In this document: positions 49,314 to 57,665 of the stretch, piece after piece
Numbering within the stretch: position 1 is the first letter of the stretch
How the letters are laid out: every line of letters begins with the position of its first letter
DNA from: Candidatus Levyibacteriota bacterium
Lineage (GTDB): Bacteria > Patescibacteria > Microgenomatia > Levybacterales > UBA12049
NCBI GenBank assembly: GCA_027334565.1
Contig: DAHWUP010000001.1
Span: forward strand, 1 to 64,000
DNA: 64,000 bases
Direction: 5' to 3'
Made by a program: the position numbers and the translations under genes
The notes under the pieces: generated by a model
Databases searched by the model: none
What the model saw: only the letters and a program-made list of their open reading frames with translations
Told to the model about the DNA's origin: nothing

Positions 49314-51185
49314 ATGTTATATCATGAATTAATGCCTGAGAAATTACGTTTTGTCACAAAAGATTTGGTTATATCCGTTGCTTCACTACTAATCGCGTCT
49401 TTGTGTTTTGTACTTGATTTGATTTATCCCGGCCGTACTTTTATAGCGTATATCGCCGCTTTTCTCTCTCTTTTTCCCTACTACCTGCCGATCGCAAGAG
49501 CTCTCCTTAGGTTCCAGCTGGACCTTTCCTTACCGCCAATAATCACTATTTATATATTGCTTTTTTTACAAAAAGGCGACGTCGCTATTGTCTTCATCCT
49601 TATCATCCTGACCGGGCATCTGTTCAAAACGATTATTCTCGATAGGGTAAAAGCTTCCATCGTCGGTATCTCCGATAAGTTGCCAAAAACCGCGGTCATC
49701 AAATCCTTGGGCAAAGAAACAGAAATTAATATCTCTTCGATTGGGGTCGGAGATGAATTGGTGGTCAAAAGCGGTGAAAGAGTGGCCACCGACGCAATTC
49801 TTTTATCGGATGAGGCACTCGTGGACGAATCCGTAGTAACAGGAGAATCAAAACCGGTCATAAAGAAAAAGGGCGACAAGCTGCTTGCAGGATCTATAAA
49901 TTCCGGAAATTATTTTGAATGCACGGCAAGCGCAACGGCGGAAAATTCTACGCTTTTACAGATTCAAAAACTGGTCACCAAAGCCCAAAATGAAAAGTCC
50001 CCGCTTGCCGATATTGTCAGTAAATATGCCTGGATCACCACCGGCTTGGCCCTTACGGGCGTTTGGATAATTTTTTTAATAACCCATAACGGTCTTATCG
50101 CACTTTCCTTCTGGATAGCCGTTGTTCCGGTAATTTTTGCCATTATCGTACCGGTAGCCACGACAATAGGTATCACGATACTCGCAAAACAGGGGATTCT
50201 GGTTAAAACCAGCACTTCGCTTGAAAATTTAACCCGCTCAAACACCTTCCTTTTTGATAAAACCGGCACCATAACCCGGGGAAAACCCGAAGTTGAATAT
50301 ATTTTGGAAGTTGACGCCAAAAAGAATGAAATATTGCAGATCGCCGCGAGCATAGAAACTTATTCAAATCACCCGTTGGCGGAACCGATCATAGAAAAAT
50401 CCAAACAGGAACGATTGAAGCTGTTGGAACTGACAAAAGTTAATACCCTGGTTGGAAAAGGCATGACCGCCTTATTTGATAATAAGACGGTATTTTTAGG
50501 CAACTATTCTTTGCTTAATGAATTAATGATCAAACCTCCGGTCGGAATTCTTTCCATAATTAAGGACTGGGAGGGTAAAGGCGCGACTCCCGTTTATGTG
50601 GGAGAAAATGGCAAGGTCGAAGGTGTAATATTTCTACTTGATAAATTAAGGCCTGAGGCGAAACCGCTTTTTTCCGCTCTTAAATCGAGCGGTTATGAAA
50701 CGATAATTGTTACCGGAGATAAAAAAGAGGTTGCCGAAACCGTAGTTCAACAACTCGATAATGCAAATTTCATTGCCGATGTTGCGCCGGAAGGCAAAGT
50801 CGATGAAGTCGACAAAAAGGTCAATGAAGGGAAAAACATCGTCATGGTCGGCGACGGAATAAACGACGCACCGGCCCTTGCCAAAGCACAGGTGGGAATT
50901 GCCATGGGCGGAAAAGGCGTGGACCTGACCTTAAATGCCGCAGACATAGTGTTACTAAACAACAATATCGCTTCTATTCCGGGAATGATTACGATTTCCA
51001 AAAAAACTTTCAGAATAATCAAACAGGACGTATTTTTGGCTACCCTTATTCATTCAATTACCGCGATTTTGGTGATCACGGGTTTCATCACTATCGTAGA
51101 AACCACTTTTATACACGAATTTTCATCCGCCCTGGTACTCTTAAACACCGTCCGGTTGTTCCGGATTAAAATCAACAAAACTTAA
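49314..51185 (+). CDS. P1B-like heavy-metal P-type ATPase with atypical membrane motif
   Basis: A 623-residue P-type ATPase without N-terminal metal-binding domain. The actuator motif VVTGESKPV (Glu178) and the phosphorylation site FDKTGTITRGKPE (Asp315) are intact. SNHPLAEPI (351-359) holds the HP dipeptide diagnostic of P1B pumps, and GDGINDAPALAKAQVGIAMG is the hinge motif. The transmembrane CPC/SPC motif before the P domain is replaced: IVPVATTIG has Val-Pro-Val at 279-281. ATP-driven transport is certain from the motifs; the ion is not. ATG 49314 or 49332 may be the start. It is convergent with the MFS gene, 5 bases apart. Confidence 0.87.
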   Translation: MLYHELMPEKLRFVTKDLVISVASLLIASLCFVLDLIYPGRTFIAYIAAFLSLFPYYLPIARALLRFQLDLSLPPIITIYILLFLQKGDVAIVFILIILTGHLFKTIILDRVKASIVGISDKLPKTAVIKSLGKETEINISSIGVGDELVVKSGERVATDAILLSDEALVDESVVTGESKPVIKKKGDKLLAGSINSGNYFECTASATAENSTLLQIQKLVTKAQNEKSPLADIVSKYAWITTGLALTGVWIIFLITHNGLIALSFWIAVVPVIFAIIVPVATTIGITILAKQGILVKTSTSLENLTRSNTFLFDKTGTITRGKPEVEYILEVDAKKNEILQIAASIETYSNHPLAEPIIEKSKQERLKLLELTKVNTLVGKGMTALFDNKTVFLGNYSLLNELMIKPPVGILSIIKDWEGKGATPVYVGENGKVEGVIFLLDKLRPEAKPLFSALKSSGYETIIVTGDKKEVAETVVQQLDNANFIADVAPEGKVDEVDKKVNEGKNIVMVGDGINDAPALAKAQVGIAMGGKGVDLTLNAADIVLLNNNIASIPGMITISKKTFRIIKQDVFLATLIHSITAILVITGFITIVETTFIHEFSSALVLLNTVRLFRIKINKT

Positions 51186-51190
51186 ATAAA

Positions 51191-52366
51191 CTAAGGGGTT
51201 CTAAGCCTTTCTTCTTTGGCGAAAAAGATCTTGTAAAGATAAATGTTTGCCCCCGTCACCAGCGCGTACAAATAGAACGGTACGGCGATAAAAGGCGTTG
51301 AGAAAAGCGAACCGGACAGCTCGGTGGCGATCGATGAACCCGTCAACCTGACCACCTGGTTGATACCCAGAGCTCTGCCCCGCTCATTTTCTTCAACCAG
51401 CGTGGTGATCGCAGTTTGCTGGATCGGAACGGCCAAAACTCTTAGAGCCGGAGTTATAAAATAGATAAAAAGAGCCAGGGGCAAGAATTTGACCAAAGGA
51501 AGAATAACCAGCATAATTATGCTAATCGCCCTTGAATAGGTGATGCTTTTGACAAAACCGTATTTTTTATCCGCATAGGGAGCGATCAAAAGAGAACTTG
51601 CCGCAATCACCCCGCTTATAAAAGTAAAAGTGGACATACTGTTTTCCGGTAATTTATAAACGATAATAAAAAACGGGATCATAAACGGAGTGATCAGGCC
51701 TTGGGAAACACCGTTTAATAAACCTGTCAGAGTAAATTTTCCAATCACGAATTTGCTCTCGAGTTTTCTGAATTTGCCTTTGATGTCGGGTGTGTACATA
51801 AAAAACAAGATGACGGTTCCAAGTAACGAGATCATTCCCGCAAGCAAAAATACCTCTTTAGCGGCGATAAATTTTACAAATACCGTTCCTATCGCCGCCG
51901 CAATCCCGTTCAAAAAAGCGAAAGCAGAATAATAAAACGTCCTTTTCTCTTTGGGTGTCAGATCAGCCAGAACGGTATTTTGTATCGGTTGGACCGTGCC
52001 TCCGATCCCTCCTCCGGCTAAAGAACCGGTAGCCGAAAAACCGCCCAAAATAGCCGAAATGAATAAAATCGGGGTTGCATTTGAAAACCAAAGCAAAAAG
52101 CTCGACAACGGAAGAAGAAAAGTTGCCAAAATCAAGGTATTCCTCCTGCCCCATAGATCCGTTATCAAACCAAAGAATAATCCCAGTATGGCTGTTGCCA
52201 GAGTCGCCAGGGCAAAAATACTGCCTAAGAACAGAGGGCTTAAATGAAGGTCGTTTAAAACAAGATACGGAAACGCGATGGCCAACATTCCCGCCGCTAG
52301 GCTCCTGGCGATCCTGGATATTAGAAGAATCCCAAGGGACGAACGAATTTTATCTGTCAATTCCAC
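51191..52366 (-). CDS. MFS transporter, 12-helix
   Basis: A 391-residue major-facilitator protein. GLFFGLITDLWGRRNTLILA is motif A between helices 2 and 3, and GLLNGVSQGLITPFMIPFFI lies in the second half. EENERGRALGINQVVRLTGS is the cytoplasmic loop with a repeat of motif-A character. The start is GTG 52366: TATAAT (52382-52377) ends 10 bases upstream, giving a very short leader. Substrate unknown; drug or metabolite efflux is the usual role of this group. The gene stands alone, with lon ending-to-start upstream on the same strand. Confidence 0.85.
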   Translation of the reverse strand: MELTDKIRSSLGILLISRIARSLAAGMLAIAFPYLVLNDLHLSPLFLGSIFALATLATAILGLFFGLITDLWGRRNTLILATFLLPLSSFLLWFSNATPILFISAILGGFSATGSLAGGGIGGTVQPIQNTVLADLTPKEKRTFYYSAFAFLNGIAAAIGTVFVKFIAAKEVFLLAGMISLLGTVILFFMYTPDIKGKFRKLESKFVIGKFTLTGLLNGVSQGLITPFMIPFFIIVYKLPENSMSTFTFISGVIAASSLLIAPYADKKYGFVKSITYSRAISIIMLVILPLVKFLPLALFIYFITPALRVLAVPIQQTAITTLVEENERGRALGINQVVRLTGSSIATELSGSLFSTPFIAVPFYLYALVTGANIYLYKIFFAKEERLRTP

Positions 52367-52376
52367 AATATTTTCA

Positions 52377-52382
52377 ATTATA
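52377..52382 (-). promoter_or_regulatory. -10 element before the MFS gene
   Basis: TATAAT on the minus strand, 10 bases before GTG 52366. No good -35 is seen at 17 bases (ATTTTT), so this is weaker than the other promoters. Confidence 0.4.
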
Positions 52383-52420
52383 CATAAAATACGACAGGTA
52401 AAAATAGCTTAAATCCCGGT

Positions 52421-54793
52421 TTAATCTACGGGCTCGGGAGGCGATGCATGCAAAATGGGTCTTTGACTTAGTTTCGGTTCAAGTCTTGGACGCAAAGGCC
52501 TTATCAGCGCTATATCCAAAACCTCGTCCATGTGTGAGACAAAGACAAAATCCAGATCTTTTTTAACCTCCTTGGGTACGTCTTCCAAATCTTTCTTATT
52601 ATCTTTGGGCAAAATGATGGTTTTTAGGCCGGCGCGATGGGCCGCGATCACTTTTTCCTTGACACCGCCGATCTCCAGGGCCCTTCCCCTTAAAGTCACT
52701 TCACCGGTCATACCGACCGTGCGCTTGACCGGAATCTTGGTTAATGCGGAAACGATTGCCGTAGTGATGGCCAGACCTGCAGAAGGTCCGTCTTTGGGAA
52801 CCGCACCTTCCGGAACATGAACATGGACGTCGATTTTCTGATAGAATTTTTCCGGCAAGCCCAAATCCCTGGCTCTTGCCCGAATGTAAGAAAGCGCGGC
52901 CTGACAACTTTCTTTCATTACGTCTCCGAGCTGTCCGGTTAAAAGCAAATTACCTTTTCCGGGCATTAAAGCTACTTCTATAAATAGTATGTCCCCGCCG
53001 GCCTCGGTCCAGGCCAACCCGGTCGACATCCCTGCTTCGTCCTTTTTCTCGATCAAGGTAGAGCTGACTTTTATAGGGCCTAAAAACTTAGGCACATTTT
53101 TGTCGGAAACGATAATCTTTTTCTTGCTACCTTCTGCCACCTCCCTGGCAACCTTTCGCAAAATCGAGGCGATTTGTCTTTCCAGAGTCCTGACCCCGGC
53201 TTCCCTTGTATAATGATCGATCACAAAACGGATCGCGGAATCGGTAATATCTACATGTTTGCCGGTTAAACCGTGCGCTTCCATTTGTTTCTTCAAAAGA
53301 AAGTCTTTGACGATCCTGAATTTTTCTTCCTGCGTGTAACCGGAGAACTGGATCACTTCAAGTCTGTCCCTTAAAGCCGGTGGTATGGTATCCAAAACAT
53401 TGGCTGTCGTAACGAACATTACATCCGAGAGATCAAACGGAACCTCAAGGTAGTGATCGGAAAAAAGGTTATTTTGCTCAGGGTCCAACGCCTCCAAAAG
53501 CGCCGATGAAGGATCTCCCCTAAAATCCGCGCCGACCTTATCGATCTCGTCCAGCATGAACACCGGGTTTCTGGTTCCCGCGTCTTTAATCCCCTGAATG
53601 ATCCTTCCCGGCATCGCTCCGACATATGTCCTTCTGTGTCCCCTTATCTCGGCTTCATCCCTGATCCCGCCCAAGGAAATCTTGACGAATTTTCTGCCTA
53701 AGGATCTTGCGATGGATTTTCCGATGGAGGTTTTGCCAACGCCCGGCGGTCCGACAAAACAAAGGATCGGTCCTTTCATTTTTCCCGACAGCTTATGAAC
53801 CGCCAGATATTCGACTATCCTCTCCTTGACTTTCTCGAGCCCGTAGTGATCTTCGTTTAGAATCTTCTCCGCCTGTTTGATGTTGACCGTATTCTTGGTT
53901 TCAACGCCCCAAGGAAGGCTCAACAGCCAGTCAAGGTAATTTCGGATGTATCCGCCCTCGGGGTTGAACTGGTTCATCTGTGCCAGCTTTCGAATTTCCT
54001 TTTCCGCTTTTTCGGCGATATCGTCGGGCATTTTTGCTTTCTTGAGTTTTTCATACAACTCCTTGATCTCGCTGTCTTCGTCCGATTCGCCCAGTTCGCT
54101 TTGAATGGTCTTAAGTCTTTCCTTAAGCATGACTTCCCTTGCTCCTTTTTCAAACCTTTCCTGTGTTTTTGAGGCGATCTTTTTCTCAAGCTCCAAAACG
54201 CTGATTTCCTTGGACAAAAGGTCGATGACCTTTTCCAAACGCTTTTTGACGTCCAATTCTTCAAGAATGGTTTGCTTATCCGAGGGCCTAAGCTCTAAAA
54301 CCGAGGCCACCAGATCTGCAAGTTGCGATGGCGTATTCTCACTCATCACGTTCATGAACACCAAAAAGTCCACGAATTTACCCAAGTTTATCGCACGTTT
54401 GAATTCGTTTACCAGATGATTGGTCAGGGCTTTGATCTGGGGAGTATCGATAAAAATATCGTCGACTTCCTGAACCCTTGCCATCATGAACGGTGAACCT
54501 TCAATGTATTCCAGTATGGCGATTCTGGACAATCCCTTGACCTGGGCGTTGATCTCGCCGTCACTTTTAATCATGCGTTCGATGTGAGATAATGTACCCA
54601 CATTATAGAGGTCCGAGGGCGACGGCTCGTTTAGTCTTGAATTCTTCTGTAAGACAAAACCGACGATTCGTTCCCCGGCAAAGGAGGATTCCAGAGCTGC
54701 CAGGCTTTTCGGTCTGCCGAAGGTCAACACCGAATCGGTATTGGGGAAAATGATTCCATCTCTGATTGGAATTATAGAAACTATTTTTTCCAT
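52421..54793 (-). CDS. lon: ATP-dependent protease Lon (LonA type)
   Basis: A 790-residue cytoplasmic protease of normal LonA length. The N-terminal substrate-binding domain (about 1-190) begins VSIIPIRDGIIFPNTDSVLT. A coiled-coil linker runs at about 190-260. The AAA+ domain has Walker A GPPGVGKTS (348-356) and Walker B VFMLDEIDKV (411-420). The protease domain has catalytic Ser671 in PKDGPSAG and Lys714 in GGVKEKVIAAH, 43 residues apart as in E. coli Lon. It degrades damaged and regulatory proteins. A CIRCE-like element in its promoter suggests heat-shock control through HrcA. The proline-ending tail is short and not conserved. Confidence 0.97.
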   Translation of the reverse strand: MEKIVSIIPIRDGIIFPNTDSVLTFGRPKSLAALESSFAGERIVGFVLQKNSRLNEPSPSDLYNVGTLSHIERMIKSDGEINAQVKGLSRIAILEYIEGSPFMMARVQEVDDIFIDTPQIKALTNHLVNEFKRAINLGKFVDFLVFMNVMSENTPSQLADLVASVLELRPSDKQTILEELDVKKRLEKVIDLLSKEISVLELEKKIASKTQERFEKGAREVMLKERLKTIQSELGESDEDSEIKELYEKLKKAKMPDDIAEKAEKEIRKLAQMNQFNPEGGYIRNYLDWLLSLPWGVETKNTVNIKQAEKILNEDHYGLEKVKERIVEYLAVHKLSGKMKGPILCFVGPPGVGKTSIGKSIARSLGRKFVKISLGGIRDEAEIRGHRRTYVGAMPGRIIQGIKDAGTRNPVFMLDEIDKVGADFRGDPSSALLEALDPEQNNLFSDHYLEVPFDLSDVMFVTTANVLDTIPPALRDRLEVIQFSGYTQEEKFRIVKDFLLKKQMEAHGLTGKHVDITDSAIRFVIDHYTREAGVRTLERQIASILRKVAREVAEGSKKKIIVSDKNVPKFLGPIKVSSTLIEKKDEAGMSTGLAWTEAGGDILFIEVALMPGKGNLLLTGQLGDVMKESCQAALSYIRARARDLGLPEKFYQKIDVHVHVPEGAVPKDGPSAGLAITTAIVSALTKIPVKRTVGMTGEVTLRGRALEIGGVKEKVIAAHRAGLKTIILPKDNKKDLEDVPKEVKKDLDFVFVSHMDEVLDIALIRPLRPRLEPKLSQRPILHASPPEPVD

Positions 54794-54808
54794 ATGCTGT
54801 TTTTGGTA

Positions 54809-54835
54809 TTAGCACTCTATCATACTAATTGCTAG
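54809..54835. promoter_or_regulatory. CIRCE-like operator upstream of lon
   Basis: TTAGCACTC (54809-54817) is a perfect left arm of the HrcA operator CIRCE. After exactly 9 bases the right arm AATTGCTAG matches the consensus GAGTGCTAA at 6 of 9 positions. It lies 16 bases before the lon start codon. HrcA repression of lon is inferred; no hrcA gene is in this window. Confidence 0.55.
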
Positions 54836-54838
54836 AAT

Positions 54839-54903
54839 GTCAAGAGGCTAGCGGCCTCGCCGACCCTGAATGTGTTTCATGGGTCAAGAGGCTAGCGGCC
54901 TCG
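54839..54903. repeat. pair of 21-base direct repeats with internal hairpin
   Basis: The same 21 bases occur at 54839-54859 and 54883-54903, 44 bases apart. Each copy holds GAGGC-TAGCG-GCCTC, able to form a 5-base-pair hairpin, and on the minus strand each carries CTTGAC, so the copy next to lon supplies a TTGACA -35-like box. The 23 bases between are unrelated. Purpose unknown. Confidence 0.7.
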
Positions 54904-54954
54904 TGCAGACCAAATTATAACTTGATTCTTAAAATAGGATGAGAATTTTACCGA

Positions 54955-54984
54955 TTGACACAAGATTAGCCACAAAACTACAAT
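54955..54984 (+). promoter_or_regulatory. promoter of the MgtE-N/NRAMP operon
   Basis: TTGACA (54955-54960), 18 bases, TACAAT (54979-54984). The -10 ends 9 bases before ATG 54994, so the mRNA would have a leader of about 3 bases. Confidence 0.7.
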
Positions 54985-54993
54985 TAAAGTGCT

Positions 54994-56190
54994 ATGGTTT
55001 ACTTAAGTCAATTACTGAATAAGAAGGTGTATTACGACCGCAAGGTCTACGGCGAGATGGTCGACTTTGCCGTTTTGGAAAGTTCTCCCAAACCGCTGGT
55101 TTCGCGGGTAGTGGTAAAAAAGGGTAACAAGAAAATTACCATTTCACCTTCGTTTCTGTCCATCAAGCGAAACGGGGCGATTTTAAACTCAAGCCAGGCG
55201 CCTTTCTTCCCTTTCGACGAAAGGGATTTTTATTTAAATGAGGACCTATTGGACAAACAGGTTATCGACATCAACGACAAAAGGCTGGTACGCGTCAATG
55301 ACGTTCTTTTGGAAAGTAACGGAGAATTAAAGGTGGTGGGCCTGGATGTGGGTGCTTCGGGAATCTTCCGAAGGCTCGGGTTGGAACAGTTATTTAAAGT
55401 AAAACCGAAAATATTGCCATGGCAGATGATCGAAGCTTTCGACTATCAGACAGGTACGGTGAAGATAAGTCTTACCGAGAATAGTGTCAAAAACATGCAT
55501 CCCTCGGAAATAGCGGAAATCCTGGAGGATCTGGGAGCCAGGGAACGAAGAGGAATAGTCGAAAGTCTTGAAGCAAAACATGCGGCAAAGGCCATCGAGG
55601 AAGCAGACTCAAGGACCCAGGAAGCGATCCTCGAAGAACTTCCTTCAAGCGTTTTAAGAAATATCGTCGGCAAAATGCACGTTGCGGACATCGCGGGTCT
55701 TTTCTACAAAATGAATCCTTTGAGGATCCGGGAGATAATCAAAATGCTAGGAGAGGAACGCGCCAAAAAGGTCGAACGATTGATCGATTTCGGAACCGAC
55801 AAGGCGGGCGGTGTGATGCGCACCGGGTTTGTCAGCTTCGACGGAAACACCACCGTCAAAGAAGCCTACAACAGTCTTTACAAAGACAGGCCGAAACCCG
55901 AGGCGGTCCTCGTCACCAACGGCAATGAAAAGCTGGTCGGAACGATTTATGTCAAGGATATTCTGGATATCGACTCCCTTGCTTTACTTAAAGATATCGT
56001 TTCCGACAGAAAATTCGTATATCCTAACGTTGACCTTAACGAGGTTATCAAACTGTTTGCCCAGTATAACCTGCGTTCGTTACCGGTTGTGGACAAAGAA
56101 AAAAAGCCGATTGGAGTAATCACCACCGGGGTCGTCCTTTCCAAGGTACAGGAAAAGATAAGGGACAATGAAAATACTTACATTAATTAG
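54994..56190 (+). CDS. PRC-barrel / MgtE-N / CBS-pair protein, regulator of the NRAMP-like transporter
   Basis: A 398-residue soluble protein. PRC-barrel-like segments lie at about 1-80 and 85-150 (YLSQLLNKKVYYDRKVYGEM). A MgtE N-terminal superhelix covers about 160-260 (MHPSEIAEILEDLGARERRG and VLRNIVGKMHVADIAGLFYK). A CBS pair covers about 265-390 (DKAGGVMRTGFVSFDGNTTV and YNLRSLPVVDKEKKPIGVIT). It lacks the membrane domain of MgtE, so it is not a channel. In MgtE these parts sense cytosolic Mg2+ and close the pore. Here it is coupled by a 23-base overlap to the NRAMP-like gene and probably gates that transporter. Confidence 0.88.
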   Translation: MVYLSQLLNKKVYYDRKVYGEMVDFAVLESSPKPLVSRVVVKKGNKKITISPSFLSIKRNGAILNSSQAPFFPFDERDFYLNEDLLDKQVIDINDKRLVRVNDVLLESNGELKVVGLDVGASGIFRRLGLEQLFKVKPKILPWQMIEAFDYQTGTVKISLTENSVKNMHPSEIAEILEDLGARERRGIVESLEAKHAAKAIEEADSRTQEAILEELPSSVLRNIVGKMHVADIAGLFYKMNPLRIREIIKMLGEERAKKVERLIDFGTDKAGGVMRTGFVSFDGNTTVKEAYNSLYKDRPKPEAVLVTNGNEKLVGTIYVKDILDIDSLALLKDIVSDRKFVYPNVDLNEVIKLFAQYNLRSLPVVDKEKKPIGVITTGVVLSKVQEKIRDNENTYIN

Positions 56191-57424
56191 AAAAAGGTTT
56201 TTATTTTTAATTCCGGTGCTGGCGATCGTCGGACCGGGTATCATCTCGGGCTCCGTTGATAACGACGCCGGCGGAATAACCACTTATTCGGTTGCCGGAG
56301 CAAATTTTGGGCATTCTCTTTTATGGATACTTTTTCTAACCACCTTTGCCCTGGCTATAACCCAGGAAATCGGCGCCAGAATGGGTCTTGTCACCGGAAA
56401 AGGACTCGCATCTTTAATCAGGGAAAAATTCGGTATCCGTTGGACAACCTTTGTGATGGCGTGTCTGTTGGTCGCAAACCTGGGGACCATCGCGGCCGAA
56501 TTTGCGGGGATCGCGGCTTCAATGGAAATTTACAACATTTCAAAATTTATTTCTGTTCCCATAGCAATAATTTTGATCTTTGCGTTGGTGGCTAAAGGAA
56601 GTTTTAGGAAACTTGAGAAATTATTCCTCCTTTTATCTTTTTTCTATATCGCCTACATCGCCTCCGCTTTCATCGTGCACCCCAACTGGACGATGGCGAT
56701 TAAAAGCCTGGTCATACCGCAGATTAAACTTTCCGGCGTGTATATTTTAACCATGATGGCAGTGATCGGAACAACAATTACTCCCTGGGGACAATTCTTT
56801 ATTCAGGATTATGTCGTCGACAAAAAACTTACCAAAGAGGATATGAATGTCGAAAGAGGTGACGTTTTCTTCGGGAGCTTCTTAACCAATTTCATCTCCT
56901 TTTTTATAATCGTTGCCTGTGCGGCGACGATTTTTACCAAAGGGATTCAGATAACTACCGCCAAAGACGCCGCCCTGGCACTGCAACCGTTGGCCGGTAA
57001 TTTTGCCGAGATACTATTTTCGTTCGGGCTTTTAAATGCATCGATTTTCGGTGCGGCCCTGGTTCCGGTCGCAACCTCTTATGTCATTACCGAAGCGTTC
57101 GGCATAGAATCGGGGCTTAACTATTCAACCAGAGAAACTCCGCAATTTTACGGGCTTTTTATCCTGCTTTTGATAATCGGCGGTTTAATGGTCATACTTC
57201 CGTTTTTTCCTTTACTGACGATTCTGGTCGTATCCCAGGCGATCAATGCGGTTTTATTGGTACCGATATTTGTGTTTTTGTACCTTCTCTCAAACGACAA
57301 GAAAATCATGGGCGAACACACCAATAATAAAGCCGTGAACGTCATCGTCCTTTTGACCATGGCAGGGTTATCGGTCGCTTCCCTTATCTATATGGTCTCG
57401 CTTTTCTTACCCAACCTGATATAA
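56168..57424 (+). CDS. NRAMP-family divalent metal transporter, divergent
   Basis: A 418-residue protein with about 11 helices and the NRAMP layout. Helix 1 has VGPGIISGSVDNDAGGITTY, where canonical NRAMPs have DPGN. Helix 6 has GTTITPWGQFFIQDYVVDKK in place of the Mn/Fe-binding M-P-H motif. ITQEIGARMGLVTGKGL is the conserved loop after helix 2. Both ion-binding motifs are therefore changed, as in the Mg2+-transporting NRAMP-related branch known from other bacteria. Pairing with a MgtE-N/CBS protein supports Mg2+ (or Mn2+) uptake. Substrate is inference. Start ATG 56168 lies inside the upstream gene. Confidence 0.87.
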   Translation: MKILTLIRKRFLFLIPVLAIVGPGIISGSVDNDAGGITTYSVAGANFGHSLLWILFLTTFALAITQEIGARMGLVTGKGLASLIREKFGIRWTTFVMACLLVANLGTIAAEFAGIAASMEIYNISKFISVPIAIILIFALVAKGSFRKLEKLFLLLSFFYIAYIASAFIVHPNWTMAIKSLVIPQIKLSGVYILTMMAVIGTTITPWGQFFIQDYVVDKKLTKEDMNVERGDVFFGSFLTNFISFFIIVACAATIFTKGIQITTAKDAALALQPLAGNFAEILFSFGLLNASIFGAALVPVATSYVITEAFGIESGLNYSTRETPQFYGLFILLLIIGGLMVILPFFPLLTILVVSQAINAVLLVPIFVFLYLLSNDKKIMGEHTNNKAVNVIVLLTMAGLSVASLIYMVSLFLPNLI

Positions 57425-57665
57425 ATTTCAAAGCTGTCTTTAAGCATATTTTAAAAACCGAATTACTATACTATTATATATACCGTTTTCCTCCAAAATC
57501 CCCACCAATGCGATTGTGATTATAATCACAATATTATATTGCATAAATAGCAATAAATATGTATATGAATTGAATTACTACGGGTTATTGCATTTTAATA
57601 TATCGAATGGTACTATTCGGACAATCTTAATTTATACCCGCCCGAATACAATTAGATTAAATTTA
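57425..57665. other. AT-rich intergenic region upstream of the surface protein
   Basis: No gene. It holds a perfect palindrome (57513-57532), a 6-base-pair stem-loop TATTGC-N7-GCAATA (57537-57555) and a small stem-loop CGAAT-N6-ATTCG (57604-57619). A candidate promoter is TTGCAT (57588-57593), 17 bases, TACTAT (57611-57616), which would give a leader of about 43 bases. TACAAT at 57647-57652 is a second possible -10 with a poor -35. No terminator for the NRAMP operon is evident. Confidence 0.45.
57513..57532. promoter_or_regulatory. perfect 20-base palindrome, candidate operator
   Basis: The half site ATTGTGATTA is followed directly by its exact reverse complement. It lies 133 bases before the surface-protein start and 88 bases after the NRAMP stop. 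TGTGA-type arms recall CRP/FNR-family sites, though the spacing differs from the usual TGTGA-N6-TCACA. The binding protein is unknown. Confidence 0.5.

Noticed and set aside
54839..54903. Two 21-base repeats with a 23-base spacer as a mini CRISPR
   Set aside because: Only two copies, a spacer of 23 bases and no cas genes; the location in a promoter gap fits regulation or an interspersed repeat better.
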